Source of the DNA: an uncultured Clostridia bacterium
GTDB taxonomy: Bacteria > Bacillota > Clostridia > Christensenellales > Aristaeellaceae
Assembly (NCBI GenBank): GCA_937894675.1
Contig: CALCQO010000047.1
Coordinates: 1-64,000, forward strand
Reading direction: 5' to 3'
Length of the DNA: 64,000 nucleotides
The position numbers and the translations under genes were made by a program. Below the pieces are notes generated by a model, which saw only the letters and a program-made list of their open reading frames with translations, had not been told where the DNA came from and searched no databases. This document shows, in pieces, positions 16,735 through 24,590 of the stretch. How positions within the stretch are numbered: the first letter of the stretch is position 1; every line of letters starts with the position of its first letter.

Positions 16735-17429
16735 GGCGCAAACTCTTCCGTTTCCTGTATTGATCCGGCATATTCAATCAAACCCGCCAGAAACTTAATG
16801 ACATTCTCATCATTGTTGTTGGCGTGTGTAATGGAAATATACATGTTGTCGATATCCAGGCCGAGGGAGTCCCGCAAACCTTCCAGTTTGTTGGTAGGGA
16901 TACCGTATAGATGGCTTTGGGATACCACGATGTTCTTGTCATCGATAATCTGTGTTTCCCGGTAGGTGACGAACCCGCTTTTCAGATCCTCATCCTGCAC
17001 CTTCAATACACCCTTTTCTACCAAATCTTCCAGCGGTAGAAAAGCGCCTTGGGCCGCGTATTTTTTATAATCCACACCCGACAGGATGTAGATATCCCCC
17101 TGCCGCGCCGCGAGATAGGTTGTCAGCTGCACATCCGTCATGTAGTTATCCTGGCTGGACGGAAGCACAATTACGCTTTCCACGGCTTCCATATCAGGAA
17201 CATACTTTTCCCATACTGCTTTGAAATATGCGTCTGCCTGTTCGGAAGTCGCACTGGAACTTTGTATGTAAAGGTCAATCCGTTTCTCTTCCGGCGGACG
17301 GTATTGTGTCTGAAGATAAAACATGTTCCAGCCAAAAACACTCAACGCCGCTGCAAGCAGATATTTCCAGGCATTGTACGAAAAATGATCCCGGATTCTT
17401 TTCTTTGTCAGCGGCGTTGATAATTTCAT
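16731..17429 (-). CDS. hypothetical membrane-anchored extracellular protein
   Basis: I cannot name this 232-residue protein. After a basic N-terminus (TKKRIRDHF) there is one TM (about 22-42). The outside domain begins RIDLYIQSSSATSEQADAYF and has an LPLEDLVEKG segment and a YIL-type strand. Both recall the second half of extracellular solute-binding proteins, which contain similar 'L-PLDDLI' motifs, but it is far shorter. It abuts lysS, whose stop ends one base before this ATG, and overlaps the HAD-Tmk start by 4 nt. It is thus embedded in a housekeeping operon, but I propose no function. Confidence 0.75.
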   Translation of the reverse strand: MKLSTPLTKKRIRDHFSYNAWKYLLAAALSVFGWNMFYLQTQYRPPEEKRIDLYIQSSSATSEQADAYFKAVWEKYVPDMEAVESVIVLPSSQDNYMTDVQLTTYLAARQGDIYILSGVDYKKYAAQGAFLPLEDLVEKGVLKVQDEDLKSGFVTYRETQIIDDKNIVVSQSHLYGIPTNKLEGLRDSLGLDIDNMYISITHANNNDENVIKFLAGLIEYAGSIQETEEFAP

Positions 17430-18917
17430 TTAATTGATGGGCTTCATGGTGGGGAACAGGAGCACGTCGCGAATGGAAGCGCTGTCCGTAATCATCATAA
17501 TCATACGGTCAACCCCGATGCCCATCCCTCCGGTAGGCGGCATGCCATATTCCAGGGCGTTGATGTAATCCTCATCCACCTTCGCGTTCTTACCGCCCAA
17601 AGCAAGGCGCTCTTTCACCTGTTTCTCAAAACGGTCGCGCTGATCAATGGGGTCATTCAACTCAGAGAACGCGTTGCCGCCTTCGTGTCCGCAGATAAAG
17701 AACTCGAAGCGTTCCGTCATACGGGGGTCGTCCACCTTGCGCTTTGCAAGGGGAGAAATCTCCACCGGGTAATCGATGATAAAGGTTGGCTGCACCAGCT
17801 TATCTTCCACATATTCATCAAACAACGCGGCCAGGCAATGTCCCCGGGTAGCTCCCTTTTCGTAGAAAATATTCCGATCGTCCAGGCACTTACGCGCTTC
17901 CTCGTCGGACTGCCACGCGTAGAAATCAATACCGGAATGCTGTTTGACCGCGTCCGCCATGGTGATGCGCGGCCAGGGAGCTTTTACATTGATTACCTGT
18001 CCCTGGTACGTTACATCCGTTGTGCCCAGCACTTCCATGGCTACATACTCGTACATTTCCTCGGCAATGCGCATCATCTCATGATAATCCACATAGGATT
18101 GATACAGCTCGATGGATGTGAACTCCGGATTGTGAAAACGATCCATTCCCTCGTTGCGGAAAATACGGCCGATTTCATAGACCTTCTCAATCCCGCCGAC
18201 TATCAGCCGCTTCAGGTACAATTCTGTCTCAACCCGCAGGTACATGTCGATATCCAGCGTGTTATGATGCGTTACAAAGGGGCGGGCGGCGGCGCCGATT
18301 TCCAGGGTATGCAGGATTGGTGTATCAACCTCCAGAAAACCGCGTTGATCCATAAATGAACGGATCGCGGTGATAATGCGGCTTCGCTTGGTGAACACTT
18401 CCTTGATTTCCGGGTTGACAATCATATCCAGGTACCGCTGACGGTACCGCAAATCGGCATCCTGCAAGCCATGGAATTTTTCAGGCAGCGGCTTGAGGCA
18501 TTTGCTTAATATCTCCACACTTTCGGCGTGCACGGATACTTCACCTGTACGTGTCTTAAAAACTTTTCCGCGGACACCCAGGATGTCTCCCAGGTCGTAG
18601 AGCTTAAACGCCTCATACGCTTCTTCCCCAAGATCATCCCGCTTCACATAAATCTGAATGGTTCCGCCCGCGTCAAGAATGTGCGCGAAAGAGGCTTTTC
18701 CCATAATTCTGCGCGATGTCATTCTGCCCGCTATGGAAACATCCGTTCCTTCCAGCGTGTCATAATCCAGCAGCACTTGATCGCTGTTGTGGGTTTTGTC
18801 GTACTTGGTAACATCATAGGGGCTGCTCTTCTCCTGGATCAGGATACTGAGCTTCTCCCTGCGTATCTGTTCCTGCTCGCTTAGCGAAATGTCCTGTATT
18901 CTTTCCTGCTCCTGCAT
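17430..18917 (-). CDS. lysS: lysyl-tRNA synthetase, class II
   Basis: LysRS charges tRNA-Lys with lysine. Here it is about 495 residues. It has an N-terminal OB-fold anticodon-binding domain (about 55-160), class II motif 2 (FRNEGMDRFHNPEFTSIE) and motif 3 (GMGIGVDRMIMM) near the C-terminus. An ATG at 18929 overlaps the greA stop, but GGAGGAG lies between it and ATG 18917 and is correctly spaced only for the latter, so I place the start at 18917 (QEQERIQDISLSEQEQ). I looked for a T-box leader and saw none; greA and lysS share a transcript. Confidence 0.96.
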   Translation of the reverse strand: MQEQERIQDISLSEQEQIRREKLSILIQEKSSPYDVTKYDKTHNSDQVLLDYDTLEGTDVSIAGRMTSRRIMGKASFAHILDAGGTIQIYVKRDDLGEEAYEAFKLYDLGDILGVRGKVFKTRTGEVSVHAESVEILSKCLKPLPEKFHGLQDADLRYRQRYLDMIVNPEIKEVFTKRSRIITAIRSFMDQRGFLEVDTPILHTLEIGAAARPFVTHHNTLDIDMYLRVETELYLKRLIVGGIEKVYEIGRIFRNEGMDRFHNPEFTSIELYQSYVDYHEMMRIAEEMYEYVAMEVLGTTDVTYQGQVINVKAPWPRITMADAVKQHSGIDFYAWQSDEEARKCLDDRNIFYEKGATRGHCLAALFDEYVEDKLVQPTFIIDYPVEISPLAKRKVDDPRMTERFEFFICGHEGGNAFSELNDPIDQRDRFEKQVKERLALGGKNAKVDEDYINALEYGMPPTGGMGIGVDRMIMMITDSASIRDVLLFPTMKPIN

Positions 18918-18928
18918 ATGCTCCTCCA

Positions 18929-19420
18929 TTATTGACGGCGAATTTTTAAAATCTTCAGCTTTACTTCTCCGCCGGGTGTCTGCACGGTGATGACCTCGTT
19001 GCGTTTATGGCCAAGCAGGGCAGCACCAATGGGGGATTCATTGGATATCTTGTTGTTCATGGGGTCGCTCTCCCGGGCACCCACGATGGTGTAGTCAAAC
19101 TCTTCCTGCAATTCCTCATCGAAAACCTTTACCGTAGTGCCCACGTTCACCTTATCAGTCTTAATATCGCTGTCTTCGATGACTACCGCGGTACGGATGG
19201 TGTTTTCCAAATCAAGAATCTGCGCTTCCAGTTTGGACTGGTCGTTCTTCGCTTCATCATACTCGGCGTTTTCACTTAAATCCCCAAAGCCGCGGGCGAT
19301 GGCAATCTGTTCGGCAATTTCAGCGCGCCGGGTTGTTGTCAGGTACTGCAGCTGTTCTTCCAGCTTCTTTAGCCCTTCCGCTGATATAACATTCTTTTTC
19401 GTATTAACCTTGTCGCTCAT
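18929..19420 (-). CDS. greA: transcription elongation factor GreA
   Basis: This 163-residue factor enters the RNA polymerase secondary channel and stimulates cleavage of backtracked transcripts. The N-terminal coiled coil has the conserved tip GDLSENAEYDEAK with the acidic residues (D and E) that act at the active site. The C-terminal FKBP-like domain shows SPIGAALLGHKRNE and a final LKILKIRRQ. GAGGTG lies 8 nt before ATG 19420. The leader contains a terminator-like hairpin (19461-19492). It is the first gene of the greA-lysS-mnmA transcript. Confidence 0.96.
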   Translation of the reverse strand: MSDKVNTKKNVISAEGLKKLEEQLQYLTTTRRAEIAEQIAIARGFGDLSENAEYDEAKNDQSKLEAQILDLENTIRTAVVIEDSDIKTDKVNVGTTVKVFDEELQEEFDYTIVGARESDPMNNKISNESPIGAALLGHKRNEVITVQTPGGEVKLKILKIRRQ

Positions 19421-19460
19421 GGTTATTCACCTCATCCATCTGATGTTTCAAGTACATCTG

Positions 19461-19492
19461 AAAAAAAATCACGTCCATGATGATTCATGGAC
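19461..19492 (-). terminator. terminator-like hairpin in the greA leader
   Basis: On the minus strand an 8-bp perfect stem GTCCATGA/TCATGGAC with loop ATCA (19473-19492) is followed by GTGA and eight T residues (19461-19468). It lies between the predicted greA promoter (19543-19571) and the greA start at 19420. It would therefore terminate transcription before the first gene unless bypassed, acting as an attenuator. Confidence 0.7.
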
Positions 19493-19542
19493 TAACGGAT
19501 TTTCCACAGGCATCCCTCACTGTTTCATTTCAGTGCAAAGAG

Positions 19543-19571
19543 ATTATACGATAAATCACCTATGATTGCAA
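19543..19571 (-). promoter_or_regulatory. probable promoter of greA-lysS-mnmA
   Basis: Minus strand: TTGCAA (19566-19571), 17 nt, TATAAT (19543-19548). The -10 is perfect and the -35 has four of six matches. The leader to greA would be about 115 nt and contains the hairpin at 19461-19492. Confidence 0.65.
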
Positions 19572-19625
19572 GATATCCATGGCTTTCGCGGCATGAAACC
19601 CTCAGGCTTCATATCATACCCTCAG

Positions 19626-19654
19626 TTGAATTACATGGATATTTCGTGTATACT
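19626..19654 (+). promoter_or_regulatory. promoter of darA-holB-ricT
   Basis: TTGAAT (19626-19631), 17 nt, TATACT (19649-19654). It is 45 nt upstream of ATG 19699 and divergent from the greA promoter about 55 nt away. Apart from these signals, the 19421-19698 gap shows only the greA leader hairpin. Confidence 0.65.
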
Positions 19655-19698
19655 TTACGAGGAGTGAATCCATAGTAGTGTGAAAAGGAGGCAATAAT

Positions 19699-20028
19699 AT
19701 GAAACTCATTATCGCTATCGTTCAGGATGAGGATGCCTCGCACCTGATTAGCAGTTTGATGAACGAAGGCTTTAGCGTCACAAAGCTGGCCACAACCGGC
19801 GGTTTTCTCAAGTCCGGCAACACAACCCTTCTGACAGGCGTAGAAGACAGCCAATACGAAGCCTGTTTAAAGATTATTGAGAAAGTCTGTAAAAGCCGCA
19901 AACAGATTGCTACTTCCCCTGTCACCATGGGCGGAGCGACCGGTATGTACGCCCCGTATCCCATCGAAGTAACTGTTGGGGGAGCGACCGTGTTTGTACT
20001 GAACATCGAAAGCTTCCTGAAAATCTAA
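19699..20028 (+). CDS. darA: cyclic-di-AMP receptor DarA (YaaQ/PstA family)
   Basis: This 109-residue PII-like protein matches the DarA/PstA family of c-di-AMP binding trimers: KLIIAIVQDEDAS at the N-terminus, FSVTKLATTGGFLKSGNTTL (nucleotide-binding T-loop region) and a C-terminal GGATVFVLNIE strand. DarA binds c-di-AMP tightly, but its output is not settled in any species I know. AAGGAGG at 19685-19691, 7 nt before the ATG, is strong. The darA-holB-ricT order matches the Firmicute tmk-yaaQ-holB-yaaT neighbourhood, except that tmk is elsewhere, in the fusion at 15451-16734. Confidence 0.93.
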   Translation: MKLIIAIVQDEDASHLISSLMNEGFSVTKLATTGGFLKSGNTTLLTGVEDSQYEACLKIIEKVCKSRKQIATSPVTMGGATGMYAPYPIEVTVGGATVFVLNIESFLKI

Positions 20029-20036
20029 ACAGGTTT

Positions 20037-20978
20037 ATGCCTGCTCTGCGTGATTTTAGAAAACTGCATCCCCATCTTGATACAGTTTTAACCAGTTATG
20101 AAAACCATACCATCCCCCATGCCTTGCTGATACAGGGGCAAAGCGGTGTTGGGAAACGCACATTGGCCCGACTGCTCAGCATGCTTGTTTTGTGTTCGTC
20201 TGATAGTTACAGGCCCTGCCAAACATGCGACACATGCAAGCGTGTGCTTGACGGGGTACACAGCAACATTCTCTCCCCCAAGGTGCAGCCCGGCGCAAAC
20301 AGCATCAAAATTGATGACATGCGTGAACTGCTGGATATGCTCAGCCGCCATGGGCTTGAAGAAGGCGCCAGGGTTGTGATTATTGAAGAAGCGGGCAGGT
20401 TAACGCCCCAGGCGCAGAACGCGCTGCTCAAATCATTGGAAGAGCCTTTTGCCGATACGTATTTTATCCTGACAACATCCGCTGAGCGATCCCTGCTGCC
20501 CACCATACTTTCCCGGTGCAGCAGCCTGAGTATCCCCGCCTGGGACCGGGACAGCATGCTGAAGGTTCTGTCGCTGCATCAAGTTGACAGCAAGGATGCG
20601 GAAGAGTTAATTGCTTTAAGCGGCGGATCACCGGGACAGGCAATATCTTCTTTACAAAGCGAAAACTACTGGGATACGGTTAAGCTTGTGAAGGAAACTT
20701 TTTTATCCATTGCAAAGATCGAGCAAATTCCCACAGCTTCCAACAAACTGAAAAACAGCAGAGACCAGGCTGAGGAAATCCTGAATATTCTGGAAGCCCA
20801 GGTTTCCCTGCAGCTAACTCCCGATATTACCGCAGTGCGCGCCCGCGGCATCAACCATATGCTGCAGGCCATCTTGACAGCCAGACAATACCGTGCCAGC
20901 AACGTTTCCTGGCAAGCCATAACCGATCGTTTATTATTTCATTCTTTGGAGGATCTTTATCAATGCCAATGGTCGTAG
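20037..20978 (+). CDS. holB: DNA polymerase III delta-prime subunit
   Basis: This 313-residue AAA+ clamp-loader subunit has Walker A GQSGVGKRT near residue 34, a zinc-type cysteine group (C-x6-C-x2-C-x2-C, including CQTCDTCKR), the EEAGRLTPQAQNALLKSLEEP Walker B/SRC-like segment and sensor ILTTSAERSLLPTILSRCSS. Delta-prime stiffens the clamp-loading complex and normally lacks ATP hydrolysis. Its 3' end overlaps ricT by 16 nt. The start is ATG 20037, 8 nt after darA. Confidence 0.93.
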   Translation: MPALRDFRKLHPHLDTVLTSYENHTIPHALLIQGQSGVGKRTLARLLSMLVLCSSDSYRPCQTCDTCKRVLDGVHSNILSPKVQPGANSIKIDDMRELLDMLSRHGLEEGARVVIIEEAGRLTPQAQNALLKSLEEPFADTYFILTTSAERSLLPTILSRCSSLSIPAWDRDSMLKVLSLHQVDSKDAEELIALSGGSPGQAISSLQSENYWDTVKLVKETFLSIAKIEQIPTASNKLKNSRDQAEEILNILEAQVSLQLTPDITAVRARGINHMLQAILTARQYRASNVSWQAITDRLLFHSLEDLYQCQWS

Positions 20979-21907
20979 GCGTTCGTTTTAAGAACGCGGG
21001 AAAATTATATTACTTCAGCCCAGGCAATTTGTGGCCAGCCGCGGGGGACGCCGTAATCGTCGAAACTTCCAGGGGGCTTGAGTATACTGAAGTCGTCATG
21101 GGTGTATGCGAGGTTCCGGATAATCAAATCGCATCCCCTTTAAAAAAGGTTGTCCGCATTGCCACTCCGGAGGATGCCAGGCAGCAGGAAGCGAATCTCG
21201 CCAGGGAAAAACAGGCTTTTTCCCTGTGCCAGCAAAAAATCGCCGAGCATAAGCTGGAGATGAAACTGGTGGATGTGGAGTACACATTTGACAATACCAA
21301 GCTCATCGCGTACTTTACGGCCAATGGGAGGGTAGACTTCCGCACGCTTGTCAAGGACTTGGCCTCCATCTTCAAAGTTCGTATCGAACTGAAACAGATT
21401 GGCGTCCGCGATGAGGCGAAAATGCTCGGCGGGCTCGGCCCATGCGGCAGACCTTTATGCTGCGCCCAGTTTCTGGGGGATTTCCAGCCAGTGTCCATAA
21501 AAATGGCTAAAGAACAGAATTTATCCCTGAATCCCACCAAAATATCCGGCATCTGCGGCCGCCTGATGTGCTGCCTAAAATACGAAGAAGAGTTTTATGA
21601 GCAGACACGCAAAAAAATGCCCCGCATCGGCAGGGAAGTGGATACGCCCAACGGCCGCGGAACTGTTCTCGACATCAATATTTTAAAGGAAACCGTCAAG
21701 GTACGTGTGGCGACTAACCATGATAACGGAGAAATTGCCGACTATCCCCTGGCGGATATACGCCGTATCCATCAAGCTGCCCCCGCTTCCAAGAGCAAAC
21801 AACCTGTGCCGGCAGAAGATACCGTGCAGGAGGATACTGTTGTAGAGCAGGAGGAAATCCTCCTGGAAGATGAGATGAACGAAGAATTTCTTCAGGAAGA
21901 AGAGTAA
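20963..21907 (+). CDS. ricT: RicT (YaaT) PSP1-domain protein, RNase Y regulator
   Basis: This 314-residue PSP1-domain protein is the largest member of the RicA-RicF-RicT (YmcA-YlbF-YaaT) complex, which binds 4Fe-4S clusters and steers RNase Y in mRNA processing. The signature GGLGPCGRPLCCAQFL and SGICGRLMCCLKYE carry the conserved cysteines. A strongly acidic C-terminal tail (about 275-314, rich in Glu) is probably disordered. GGAGG sits within holB before ATG 20963, consistent with coupling. The stop is immediately adjacent to the end of the converging gene at 21908. Confidence 0.92.
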   Translation: MPMVVGVRFKNAGKLYYFSPGNLWPAAGDAVIVETSRGLEYTEVVMGVCEVPDNQIASPLKKVVRIATPEDARQQEANLAREKQAFSLCQQKIAEHKLEMKLVDVEYTFDNTKLIAYFTANGRVDFRTLVKDLASIFKVRIELKQIGVRDEAKMLGGLGPCGRPLCCAQFLGDFQPVSIKMAKEQNLSLNPTKISGICGRLMCCLKYEEEFYEQTRKKMPRIGREVDTPNGRGTVLDINILKETVKVRVATNHDNGEIADYPLADIRRIHQAAPASKSKQPVPAEDTVQEDTVVEQEEILLEDEMNEEFLQEEE

Positions 21908-23611
21908 CTACTCCTTCACATGAACAAACCTTTCCATGACGTAGCCCTCGGCTGCGTCTGTTTTTACTTGCAGCCACCCATCTTCTGTCTTGCCCATCAC
22001 CAATAGTTCCTGCCCATAGAACAGCTGCATGACAACATCGCCAGCCATGCCAGGCTGGTTGCGTAAGTTTAATGTAGAGTTGGTCGCGACACCGGTGACG
22101 GTTACCAAGTACTGTCCATCTTTTACTTCCATGCTCACAGGCATCAGCGTCGGCCTCGGTGTTGCTGTCGGAATAGGGCCCGGCGTACTCAGGTAATGAG
22201 CGGGAATCTCTGTCGCCAATGCTGAAACCGTGTCATATTGTTTTAGTTCCATTCCAGGATAATAAAAGGACAGGATCTGCTGATAGGTCCAGCCATGCGC
22301 CTGCGCCATCTGCTGCGCGCCCCGCTGGCTCATGCCGACACCATGCCCATACCTGCGCATGGTGATTTTGAACGAATCCTGCAGGTTCTCCACCTGCAGT
22401 ATCTCATTCTGGTTTATGTTGATAGAAAGCTGTAAAGCACTCTCCGCGTCGGGAAACACAGGAATTCTTACCGAAAATGTTTCATGCAGTCTTTTAGCGG
22501 GAAGCCATTGTTCCTGCATATGCGCAATGAGGGCCGCAGTGGGCTCCGGGGTCGCAAACAGGCTTATCTCCTGATCAGCCTGTCCCCTGCTGCGCTGCTG
22601 CGCGCCAACATACAGAACAAACTCCATCTCAGTCATTACCTTGCTGTTGCCGCCAAAGCGCGGCGTAACAGCGTTGACAGCTTCGACCTCGTCAATGTAA
22701 AAACTATGGATATCAGGGTTGTAACCCTTTCTCTCAAGCAATGGCTGCAGCTGAAGCTTCAGCATTTCAGTCAATTGCTGATTTCCAACAAAATGCTCTG
22801 AATTCTTTTTCTCAATAATTGCTTCCCTGACAATGCTTTCTGGATTGGCCAGATCATAGGGGTCATCCTGGATGGGAAGGTAGCTGACATCTCCCCCGCC
22901 CCAAACGTTCTTAGGGGATTGGGTTTGCCCGCCGTTGCTGGCAGTGTAGTAACAATGGGCGAAGCTGCCTCCGAATACACCGCAGATTCCCTGGGTGTCC
23001 TGGATAGCCCGCGCCGCGTTCACGTTCTGTGAAAGATGACCGCGGTATACCTGGTCATTCGTGTTGTCCACCACATCATATGCCATGCTTGCATCCAGGT
23101 TGCGAAGAGCATAGGTACGCGCCGCGATAGCTTGCGCTTTCAAAGCCTCAAAAGGAAAGGATTCATTCATTTCATAGGGAACGACGCCTTTCAGGTAATC
23201 TTCCACCGCGATGTGTAAAACGGGCCGGATGCTATTATCCTGCAAGGTTAAATGTAAATCTCCTTCATACAACTGCAAACCATGCTGCAGGCGAAGGCCG
23301 TTTTCGACGCCCGCCGATTGATGCCGAATGAAGGAAAGTGATTTGCCGGCATGGTACGCCATGCCTTCATGGTATAGCATCATGGCGCCGTTCTCTACGG
23401 AAACAACAATTTCACTGGCACGCTGGAAGGACATTTTTCCGTCCGCGGAGTAACTGCCGTAAACACCAATATGCAAGCGCTGTTCCGCGTTGATATTGGT
23501 CAGCAATACTCTGACCGTTTGATAATTCTGCGCGAGTGTTTTATAAGGCACAGAAATAAGCAGAGTAAAATGAACAATGATACAGATAATTCTCTTTATA
23601 CGCTCTTTCAT
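21908..23611 (-). CDS. SpoIID/LytB-domain protein with C-terminal SH3 domain
   Basis: This 567-residue secreted protein has an N-terminal signal or anchor (about 5-27). The SpoIID domain follows: VPYEMNESFPFEALKAQAIAAR (read in two parts) with the proposed catalytic Glu, CYYTASNGGQTQSPKNVWGG, and RYGHGVGMSQRGAQQMA. After a Pro/Thr-rich linker (TPGPIPTATPRPT, about 475) there is an SH3b-like domain (STLNLRNQPG to the end). SpoIID is a lytic transglycosylase that cleaves denuded glycan in engulfment, but LytB/SpoIID-domain proteins also occur in vegetative cells. The SH3 domain points to wall binding. The gene follows the methyltransferase by 5 nt with a weak ribosome site, so it is probably translationally coupled. 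Confidence 0.88.
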   Translation of the reverse strand: MKERIKRIICIIVHFTLLISVPYKTLAQNYQTVRVLLTNINAEQRLHIGVYGSYSADGKMSFQRASEIVVSVENGAMMLYHEGMAYHAGKSLSFIRHQSAGVENGLRLQHGLQLYEGDLHLTLQDNSIRPVLHIAVEDYLKGVVPYEMNESFPFEALKAQAIAARTYALRNLDASMAYDVVDNTNDQVYRGHLSQNVNAARAIQDTQGICGVFGGSFAHCYYTASNGGQTQSPKNVWGGGDVSYLPIQDDPYDLANPESIVREAIIEKKNSEHFVGNQQLTEMLKLQLQPLLERKGYNPDIHSFYIDEVEAVNAVTPRFGGNSKVMTEMEFVLYVGAQQRSRGQADQEISLFATPEPTAALIAHMQEQWLPAKRLHETFSVRIPVFPDAESALQLSININQNEILQVENLQDSFKITMRRYGHGVGMSQRGAQQMAQAHGWTYQQILSFYYPGMELKQYDTVSALATEIPAHYLSTPGPIPTATPRPTLMPVSMEVKDGQYLVTVTGVATNSTLNLRNQPGMAGDVVMQLFYGQELLVMGKTEDGWLQVKTDAAEGYVMERFVHVKE

Positions 23612-23616
23612 AAGAG

Positions 23617-24204
23617 CTATGCGTTCCGCCGCGCGACAACCGTCGCGTAACCAAGTGATGAGAACCGGATGGAGGAATCATGAAAACCAAAGTGTTTTAA
23701 AATATCCAACAACTCCCTGTACTTAGAGACACCGAACATCAATCTGGGGCTTTCATTCCCGTTTTTCTTGGTATGGGGAGAAAACAGTGACAACATGGGC
23801 AGAGCAATCAACAGTTGACCATCCGGTCGAATGACACGTCTGATTTCTGACAACATCTCCTGATAGTTGCCCCGGCACTCCCAGGGGGTGGTTAAAAACG
23901 CTGTGTGAAAAGAATGATCACGCCATGGAATGTCGAACAGGTTTCCGTGCATGATTTCCGCTTCGCCCGTATCCTCATAATTGCGGTATTCCTGGTGGGA
24001 AAGGTCGCGCAATCCGCAGGTACGCACAGTATAGCGGTCAGAGAAATAATGCAGCAGACGCGTATCTGTGCACGATAGATCAAGCAGTGCTTGGTAGTCA
24101 TCAACATAAGCCCAGCGGGCAACCGCCTTCTGTGCTTTGCTCAACTCTTTCCCCTTTGCCGATTCTGACAGAGATTTTCTATATGCTTGCGTCAGCGTCT
24201 GCAT
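23617..24204 (-). CDS. SAM-dependent class I methyltransferase
   Basis: This 195-residue protein has a Rossmann-like methyltransferase fold: LLDLSCTDTRLLHYFSDRY (motif I region, with an unusual C-T-D instead of the glycine-rich G-x-G), an acidic residue after the second strand, then GNLFDIPWRDHSFHTAF and EIRRVIRPDGQLLIALPM (motifs II/III of the Methyltransf_11 type). I cannot name the substrate. The frame is open for 22 more codons upstream, but AAAGGA before ATG 24204 and the extended -10 at 24238-24246 place the start here. It is cotranscribed with the SpoIID-like gene. Confidence 0.82.
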   Translation of the reverse strand: MQTLTQAYRKSLSESAKGKELSKAQKAVARWAYVDDYQALLDLSCTDTRLLHYFSDRYTVRTCGLRDLSHQEYRNYEDTGEAEIMHGNLFDIPWRDHSFHTAFLTTPWECRGNYQEMLSEIRRVIRPDGQLLIALPMLSLFSPHTKKNGNESPRLMFGVSKYRELLDILKHFGFHDSSIRFSSLGYATVVARRNA

Positions 24205-24237
24205 GGCTGCATTCCTTTCCGAATGATATCTGAAGGA

Positions 24238-24246
24238 ATTATAACA
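24238..24246 (-). promoter_or_regulatory. extended -10 promoter of the methyltransferase-SpoIID pair
   Basis: Minus strand TGTTATAAT (24238-24246) is a perfect extended -10 about 35 nt upstream of ATG 24204. The -35 region is weak (TGCAAA at 16 nt). Confidence 0.6.
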
Positions 24247-24299
24247 TATGCGTAAACAATTTGCACGCAATATTTAATATTTTCGTAACTTTCTCTATG

Positions 24300-24330
24300 T
24301 AAAAGAAAAAACGCCTGACAAGCAGGCGTT
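24300..24330 (-). terminator. rho-independent terminator of the opp operon
   Basis: Minus strand stem AACGCCTG/CAGGCGTT (24310-24330) with a 5-nt loop is followed by TTTTTTCTTTT. It lies 20 nt after the stop of the last opp-operon gene. Confidence 0.9.
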
Positions 24331-24349
24331 ATTCCATAAGTTTATATTA

Positions 24350-24589
24350 CTACTTAAACCAAACTTGCGTACAGAACAGCACAAAGACGATTAACAGCGC
24401 GGAAAAAAGACCTGCGACTAAGAGGGATGCTTTGATGGAACCTTTCAACACTTCCCGCATCTGATCCTTAGTTAGTTCTTCTTTCCTTGCAGTACCGCCA
24501 TCGCTTTTCTTCTCTGTTCCCAGGAACAGGAAACGATCCGTATCCATGGAAGCGATGGTGCGGTCATCATCCTCAAACTTTTCTTTCAT
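24350..24589 (-). CDS. small single-pass membrane protein at the end of the opp operon
   Basis: This 79-residue protein has a hydrophilic, highly charged N-terminal half (EKFEDDDRTIASMDTDRF) and one TM (about 53-74) just before the C-terminus (CTQVWFK). It has no recognised family. It starts one base after the oppF stop and ends at the operon terminator, so it is part of the opp transcript. It could be a structural or regulatory accessory of the peptide transporter. The ribosome site is weak, so translation probably depends on coupling to oppF. Confidence 0.7.
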   Translation of the reverse strand: MKEKFEDDDRTIASMDTDRFLFLGTEKKSDGGTARKEELTKDQMREVLKGSIKASLLVAGLFSALLIVFVLFCTQVWFK

Positions 24590-24590
24590 G

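Noticed and set aside
18918..18929. ATG 18929 as the lysS start
   Set aside because: It has no upstream ribosome site; GGAGGAG lies just after it and suits ATG 18917.
19500..19508. Single DnaA-like 9-mer TTTTCCACA
   Set aside because: An isolated one-mismatch site in the greA leader, expected by chance; no cluster.
19421..19698. T-box riboswitch controlling lysS
   Set aside because: No T-box core motif or specifier-loop structure was recognised; the only structure is the terminator-like hairpin.
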